Below are positions 59,698 to 64,000 of a stretch of 64,000 bases of DNA, piece after piece. The position numbers and the translations under genes were made by a program. The stretch lies in contig LPNY01000158.1 of assembly GCA_001655195.1 (NCBI GenBank), positions 1 through 64,000 on the forward strand, given 5' to 3'. Below the pieces are notes generated by a model. The model was not told the origin of the DNA and searched no databases. It saw only the letters and a program-made list of their open reading frames with translations. Positions within the stretch are counted from its first letter, which is position 1. Every line of letters starts with the position of its first letter. This stretch comes from Arcobacter sp. EP1 (GTDB taxonomy: Bacteria; Campylobacterota; Campylobacteria; Campylobacterales; Arcobacteraceae).

Positions 59698-60099
59698 CTA
59701 CTTAGTACACGAAGGACAAGTTCCTGCAAAAACCAAAGAACTCTCCGTAATCGTATATCCACTTAACTTCTTAGCTTCAACAAAGAGTGCAGATGTATCA
59801 ATTGAAATATCCATAATTGCTTGACACTCTTGGCAAACAACATGTGCATGTTCCTCTTTGGTTAATTCGTAAACAACTTTTTGATTGGGAATTTTTACTT
59901 CATTTAAAAAAACCTTCTCAATCATTGCATTAACATTTTTATAAATAGTTGCCAAAGAAATTGATGGAAACTTTTGTAATAAAGAGTGATATAAATCATC
60001 TATATTCATGTGTCCATGTTGATATAATTCTTCAACAATGGCTAATCGTTGTGGAGTAACTTTTAAGTGGTAATCTTTTAATAAATGTGTATAATCCAT
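59698..60099 (-). CDS. Fur-family regulator (PerR-like)
   Basis: 133 aa. The winged-helix N-terminus has TPQRLAIVEELYQHGHMNIDDLY and SLATIYKNVNAMIEK. The metal-binding C-terminal half has EEHAHVVCQEC and CPSC, so the four-Cys structural zinc site is complete. The adjacent divergent gene encodes a peroxide-detoxifying desulforubrerythrin, which argues for a PerR role (peroxide sensing) over iron (Fur) sensing. The call as PerR is inference from context. Confidence 0.88.
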   Translation of the reverse strand: MDYTHLLKDYHLKVTPQRLAIVEELYQHGHMNIDDLYHSLLQKFPSISLATIYKNVNAMIEKVFLNEVKIPNQKVVYELTKEEHAHVVCQECQAIMDISIDTSALFVEAKKLSGYTITESSLVFAGTCPSCTK

Positions 60100-60338
60100 T
60101 GTATCGCTCCAATTTGTATAGAATCATAGTAAAAAACTAATTCTAATCTTATTAAAAGTCTATAATAAGAAAATAAAGTAAGATGTTAACAAAATTAATT
60201 ATTAACGGAAAATAATTTTCCCTTAAGCTTTTTTGGATTATAATTATCAAAGGAAAAAAATTATCCACTAATACTTTTAGTGAATAGTTACATTCATTTA
60301 ATTAAAAACGATACAATAAAAAATCAAGGAGTTAAAAA
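60100..60338. promoter_or_regulatory. Divergent promoter region of the Fur-family and rubrerythrin genes
   Basis: AT-rich gap with candidate Fur/PerR-type sites, for example GATTATAATTATC at 60236-60248 and TAATTATTAAC near 60196. TACAAT (60312-60317) is a likely -10, 22 nt before the rubrerythrin ATG, and CAAGGAG gives the ribosome site. Operator identity is inferred. Confidence 0.4.
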
Positions 60339-60998
60339 ATGAGACAGTATGAAACTTACAAATGTAACACATGTGGAAATACCGTAGAGGTACAAAATGT
60401 TGGTGGTGGAGAACTACACTGTTGTGGACAAGCTATGGAAATGATAACTGAAAACTTAACTTTAGTAAACCTAATGAAAGCCTTTGCAGGAGAATCTCAA
60501 GCACGAAATAAATATGAGTACTTTGCAAAAGTTGCACAAAAAGAGGGTTATCGAGATATTGCAGAGCACTTCCAAAGAGCCGCAAATAATGAAAAAGTTC
60601 ATGCAAAATTAGAGTTAGCACTTCATAATAGAATGGTGAGTAATTCTGAAGATAGTTTTGGGAACACAGCAGAGAATCTACAATATGCTATAGATGGAGA
60701 GTCCTATGAAAATGTAACAATGTATCCAGACTTTGCTCAAATTGCTAAAGAAGAGGGACATAAAGAGGCTGCACGTCTTTTTGATGGAATTGGAAAAATT
60801 GAAATTGAACATGAAAATATGTTTAAAAGTCTTTTAGAACGACTTTCAAATGATGCAGAACATGTAAGTGAAGATGACGAAGAAGAATGGATTTGTGAAG
60901 TGTGTGGTCACGTGCATAGAGGTAAAAAAGCACTAAAAGTGTGTCCCGTATGTAAACATCCACAAGAATACCAATCACGACTTAACGCTAAAAAATAA
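60339..60998 (+). CDS. Desulforubrerythrin
   Basis: 219 aa fusion: an N-terminal desulforedoxin-like zinc/iron site (CNTC and HCCG, residues 9-12 and 27-31), a central four-helix diiron domain (ESQARNKYEYF, ExxH in NNEKVHAKLE, and IEIEHENMF), and a C-terminal rubredoxin domain (CEVCGHVHRG and CPVCKHPQ). This is the Campylobacter jejuni Rrc-type protein. It reduces H2O2 in the cytosol using NAD(P)H-derived electrons. It is divergent from a PerR-like gene and followed by a terminator. Confidence 0.95.
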   Translation: MRQYETYKCNTCGNTVEVQNVGGGELHCCGQAMEMITENLTLVNLMKAFAGESQARNKYEYFAKVAQKEGYRDIAEHFQRAANNEKVHAKLELALHNRMVSNSEDSFGNTAENLQYAIDGESYENVTMYPDFAQIAKEEGHKEAARLFDGIGKIEIEHENMFKSLLERLSNDAEHVSEDDEEEWICEVCGHVHRGKKALKVCPVCKHPQEYQSRLNAKK

Positions 60999-61025
60999 AA
61001 GGTGAGGCTTTGCCTCTTCTTTTAT
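60999..61025 (+). terminator. Rubrerythrin terminator
   Basis: AAAGGTGAGGC-TTT-GCCTCTTCTTT stem with minor mismatches, followed by TATTACTTTTATT. The hairpin starts at the stop codon. Confidence 0.7.
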
Positions 61026-61056
61026 TACTTTTATTCCTTTTTTGCTAAAATCTTTT

Positions 61057-62604
61057 ATGATTAAAGCACTATTTTTTCTTTTTTTATCTTTTACTACCCT
61101 ATTTTCACTAGAGTTTACTGTTGCCTCCTATAATGTAGAAAATCTATTTGATTTAAAACATGATGGAACTGAGTATCAAGAGTATATTCCCAACACCAAA
61201 TCAAACTGGAATCAAAAAATCTTTGAACAAAAAGTAAACAATGTCAAAAAAGTTATCACACAACTTAATGCTGATATTATTGGTTTACAAGAAGTAGAGT
61301 CAAAAGAAGCTCTGGATACATTAACAAAAAAGTTACCGCAATATCCCTACAGTGCCTTTAGCAAGAAAAAGAACGCTTCAATAGGATTAGCACTATTAAG
61401 TAAATTTCCTATTATAAACCATCAACAAATAAATGTTCCACAATCTAGAGTTAAGCGTCCAATTCAAAAAGTCACCCTATCAATCAATAACAATAAATTT
61501 ATCATTTTTAATAATCATTGGCCTTCAAAACGTCAAGCTGAAAATGAGAGAATTCGATATGCTATGAAACTTCAAAAAAACGTAAAAAAACTCTCTTCTA
61601 GACAAGATTATATTCTTTTAGGAGATTTTAACTCCAACTATAATGAATTTGAAACTATTAAACTGGAAAGTCGCCTAAATAATACCCAAGGGTTAACCGG
61701 TATTAATCATGTACTTAATAGTTATGAAAATGAACAGTTTATAACAAAAAGCTCTTTGAAGAATATATCTAAAAAAGTTCATTATAATACTTGGCTAGAG
61801 TTATCTTATAACAATCGTTTTTCAAATATTTTTAGAGGTACAAAAACAACACCCGATAATATTCTATTTACAAGTGCATTATTTGATAAACACGCTATTT
61901 CTTATGTTGAAAATAGTTTTCATGTTTTTAAACCACCCTACTTGTTCAAAAACAAAAAAATAAATCGCTGGAAAATGAAAAACAATTATAAGGTTCATGT
62001 GGGTAAGGGGTATTCGGATCATCTTCCTATTATGGCAAGCTTTTCAACACAATTACAAAAAAAGACTACCCATCAAACAAGAAAAGGCATAGAAGAACTC
62101 TATAAAAACTTCAATCTTGATAGTCCTATTATTTTTAAAGATGCTGTCGTTATTTATAAAAACAAAGATAGTGCTATTATCAAACAAAAAAACAACCGTG
62201 CAATCTATTTGTACCGTTGTGCAAAAAATCTAAAACTTGGATTGAAGTACGATATTAGGCCACTTAGAATAAAAGAACATTATGGATTAAAAGAGATAAC
62301 GCAGATTGAAGTTCTTAGAAAAAAGAACAAAGTGAAAAATATTCAAACATTTTATTTAGATGCCAAATCAAAAAATCTTCACGATTTAAAACTTCAAAAT
62401 GAAATTGTATCCAATCTAAATGGCATCTATAAAAAAGGATATTTTTATACAAACCATACAAAAATAAAACTTTATGCAAAAGAGAGAACGCTTTTACCAA
62501 AAGATGGGCAAAATGTCACTATAATATCAGGACATTTGGGATTTTTTAAAAATAAAGCCCAAATCATTATTTATAAAACAAGTGATATAAAGGTCAATCA
62601 TTAG
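61057..62604 (+). CDS. Exported endonuclease/exonuclease/phosphatase family protein
   Basis: 515 aa from ATG 61057; ATG 61042 is an alternative. The signal peptide is about 1-18 (ends FSLEF). The EEP domain (about 20-340) has the standard residues: VASYNVENLFD, IIGLQEVESKEA (metal Glu), FNNHWPSKR, LLGDFNSNYNEF and YSDHLPIMASF (catalytic His). The last 170 residues are an additional beta-rich domain. The substrate (nucleic acid, lipid phosphate or sugar phosphate) is not fixed. It probably acts in the periplasm or outside. It overlaps murJ by 1 nt. Confidence 0.9.
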   Translation: MIKALFFLFLSFTTLFSLEFTVASYNVENLFDLKHDGTEYQEYIPNTKSNWNQKIFEQKVNNVKKVITQLNADIIGLQEVESKEALDTLTKKLPQYPYSAFSKKKNASIGLALLSKFPIINHQQINVPQSRVKRPIQKVTLSINNNKFIIFNNHWPSKRQAENERIRYAMKLQKNVKKLSSRQDYILLGDFNSNYNEFETIKLESRLNNTQGLTGINHVLNSYENEQFITKSSLKNISKKVHYNTWLELSYNNRFSNIFRGTKTTPDNILFTSALFDKHAISYVENSFHVFKPPYLFKNKKINRWKMKNNYKVHVGKGYSDHLPIMASFSTQLQKKTTHQTRKGIEELYKNFNLDSPIIFKDAVVIYKNKDSAIIKQKNNRAIYLYRCAKNLKLGLKYDIRPLRIKEHYGLKEITQIEVLRKKNKVKNIQTFYLDAKSKNLHDLKLQNEIVSNLNGIYKKGYFYTNHTKIKLYAKERTLLPKDGQNVTIISGHLGFFKNKAQIIIYKTSDIKVNH

Positions 62605-63902
62605 TGCTAATTAAATCAATATTTACAAACAGTAGTGGAATTTTAGTATCTCGTATTTTAGGATTTATACGTGATTTACTCACTGCTTCTATTTTAGGTG
62701 CTAATATCTACTCTGATATCTTTTTTGTTGCCTTTAAACTCCCTAATCTATTTAGAAGAATTTTTGCAGAAGGGGCATTTACCCAAGCATTTATTCCAGC
62801 TTATGCAAAAACACGAAACAAAATACAATTCTCAAGTGCTGTTTTTTTACAATTTTTAGCTTTTATAATGATTTTAGCTCTATTTGTCACCCTCTTTTCA
62901 AAACTCATTACCCATCTAATTGCCATGGGATTTGATGATGCAACTGTTGATTTAGCAGCTCCCTTAGTTGCTATTAACTTTTACTATCTACCCTTGATTT
63001 TTATTGTGACATTTATGGCAGCACTTCTACAATATAAACACCATTTTGCTACTACTGCGTTTTCAACAGCACTTCTTAATATGGCTATGATAGGAGCACT
63101 TTTACTCTCAAAAGATTTAGATAAATATGAGATAACCTACTATTTAAGTTATGGCGTTATTATTGGTGGAATATTACAAGTCCTTGTACATGTTATGGCG
63201 ATGAAAAAGAAAAATCTTCTAAAAATATTTACCTTCAAAAAAATGGCAATAAAAGAGAATAAATTTTATAAAAACTTTATAGGAGCAACTCTAGGAAGCT
63301 CTACTGCGCATATCTCAGCCTTTTTAGATACATGGTTGGCATCTTTTTTAATGAGTGGGAGTATTAGTTATCTTTACTATGGAAATCGTGTTTTTCAGCT
63401 CCCTTTAGCTTTGTTTGCTATTGCAACATCTATAGCACTCTTTCCTATGATTGCGCGAAGTATCAAAAATAAAGATGAAAACAGAGCCTTAGCACTTATG
63501 AAAAAATCCTCTCTGATACTTTTGGGACTTTTGAGTATTGCCACATTCATTGGTATTGTTTTTGACGAACTAATTATTTGGTTACTTTTTGAAAGAGGTG
63601 CCTTTAGTGCACAAGATACACAAAATACAGCACTCATTTTGAGCATGTACCTTATTGGATTACTTCCTTTTGGTTTAGGTAAGATTTTCTCCCTATGGCT
63701 TTATGCAAAAGAACAACAATTTAAAGCGGCAAAAATTTCAATGATTTCATTAGGATTTAATATCATTTTTTCACTGATTCTTATCAAACCTTACGGAGCT
63801 GCCGGATTAGCTTTTGCTAGTACTTTAAGTGGATTTATCCTCTTTTTCCTCACCATTAAAGCTTTTGGATTTACAAGTTTTAAAAAGCTTTTTACTAATT
63901 AA
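62604..63902 (+). CDS. murJ: Lipid II flippase MurJ
   Basis: 432 aa, about 12-14 helices, MVF-family flippase moving lipid II to the periplasm for peptidoglycan. It starts at GTG 62604 within the previous stop. Family segments SRILGFIRDLLTASILGA, FVAFKLPNLFRRIFAEGAFTQAFIP and YGNRVFQLPLALFAIA are clear. The C-terminus is shorter than in E. coli (about 510 aa), lacking the last helices, as is usual in Campylobacterota. Confidence 0.96.
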   Translation: MLIKSIFTNSSGILVSRILGFIRDLLTASILGANIYSDIFFVAFKLPNLFRRIFAEGAFTQAFIPAYAKTRNKIQFSSAVFLQFLAFIMILALFVTLFSKLITHLIAMGFDDATVDLAAPLVAINFYYLPLIFIVTFMAALLQYKHHFATTAFSTALLNMAMIGALLLSKDLDKYEITYYLSYGVIIGGILQVLVHVMAMKKKNLLKIFTFKKMAIKENKFYKNFIGATLGSSTAHISAFLDTWLASFLMSGSISYLYYGNRVFQLPLALFAIATSIALFPMIARSIKNKDENRALALMKKSSLILLGLLSIATFIGIVFDELIIWLLFERGAFSAQDTQNTALILSMYLIGLLPFGLGKIFSLWLYAKEQQFKAAKISMISLGFNIIFSLILIKPYGAAGLAFASTLSGFILFFLTIKAFGFTSFKKLFTN

Positions 63903-63937
63903 TACAAGAGATAAGCTTCTATTCTATCTCTTTTAGA

Positions 63938-63943
63938 TATAAT
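63938..63943 (+). promoter_or_regulatory. -10 box for the next gene
   Basis: TATAAT, 33 nt before the ATG at 63976. A short AAGAGAT / ATCTCTT hairpin (about 63906-63931) between this and murJ may terminate murJ. Confidence 0.45.
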
Positions 63944-63975
63944 ATTTGCCTTTTATAAAACACTATAGGAACCAA

Positions 63976-64000
63976 ATGAAAGAATTTTTTAATTATTATA
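63976..64000 (+). CDS. Start of a downstream gene (partial)
   Basis: ATAGGAACCAAATG gives a ribosome site and start; MKEFFNYY is read before the window ends. Together with the -10 box it supports a real gene. Family unknown from eight residues. Confidence 0.45.

Noticed and set aside
1-64000. tRNA, rRNA, tmRNA or CRISPR array
   Set aside because: No cloverleaf with a T-loop signature, no rRNA blocks and no regularly spaced repeats were seen in the gaps; a covariance-model scan would be decisive.

Overview
The window is an AT-rich, gene-dense stretch of a Campylobacterota chromosome. Arcobacteraceae is the best guess, from gene content: desulforubrerythrin, a cytoplasmic zinc-binding chemoreceptor, flavocytochrome c sulfide dehydrogenase, homodimeric pyruvate dehydrogenase and NhaD/NhaC antiporters. 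This placement is inference; no rRNA or marker tree was run. I saw no rRNA, tRNA, CRISPR array, transposase, integrase or prophage gene. Most genes are housekeeping, in short tightly spaced runs, often with 1-14 nt overlaps.

Layout. 1-0.97 kb: end of an upstream gene, a palindromic element and an unassigned 154-aa protein. 0.97-9.3 kb: guaA, then a small-lipoprotein/nadB/nhaD operon, a DciA-like gene, a YgjP-type metallopeptidase, an aspartate aminotransferase, a cation efflux protein and a periplasmic rhodanese. 9.3-13.9 kb: two abutting signalling genes, a metallo-beta-lactamase/GAF/HD-GYP protein and a CHASE2 adenylate cyclase. 14.2-18.9 kb: a TPR plus beta-barrel outer-membrane protein of DUF560/Slam type, overlapping by 4 nt with a 983-aa secreted protein (FecR domain, Lys-rich linker, Ig-like domain, TbpB-like C-terminus). 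I read this pair as a type XI secretion exporter and its cargo. 19-25 kb: ABC-F ATPase, YqeY, diguanylate cyclase, MFS transporter with an apparent ATA start, and an ankyrin-thioredoxin fusion. 25-29.7 kb: flavocytochrome c sulfide dehydrogenase (two genes), soluble chemoreceptor and a C-terminal-heme cytochrome. 29.7-38 kb: lipoate ligase, lipA and the aceE-aceF-lpdA operon, with lipoyl domains on both E2 and E3.

38.1-42.8 kb is the clearest accessory segment. A NemR-like TetR regulator lies upstream of a same-strand operon: a quinol-monooxygenase-like (ABM) gene, a periplasmic SnoaL-like protein, a periplasmic VOC protein, an Old Yellow Enzyme and a peroxiredoxin-like protein. Four CAGAAC-N4-GTTCTG palindromes mark TetR operators, one built into the tetR terminator. 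Just upstream of the ABM gene is an orphan signal peptide that one extra A in a 6-A run would fuse to it. The segment is bounded by a duplicated 3' end of the TIGR02757 gene and contains a yjbQ fragment, so it looks like a recombination product.

42.8-64 kb is again core-like: TIGR02757, nitroreductase, sirtuin, SDR, NhaC antiporter, peptide-type ABC permease, rsmD, membrane proteins, two small coiled-coil or low-complexity proteins, rny, 5-formyl-THF cyclo-ligase, TlpA-like lipoprotein, ftsY, radA, ybeY, a Ca/Na exchanger, a PerR-like Fur protein with desulforubrerythrin, an EEP-family nuclease/phosphatase and murJ. Three nested hairpins of one architecture but unrelated stem sequences lie next to guaA, nhaD and rny.
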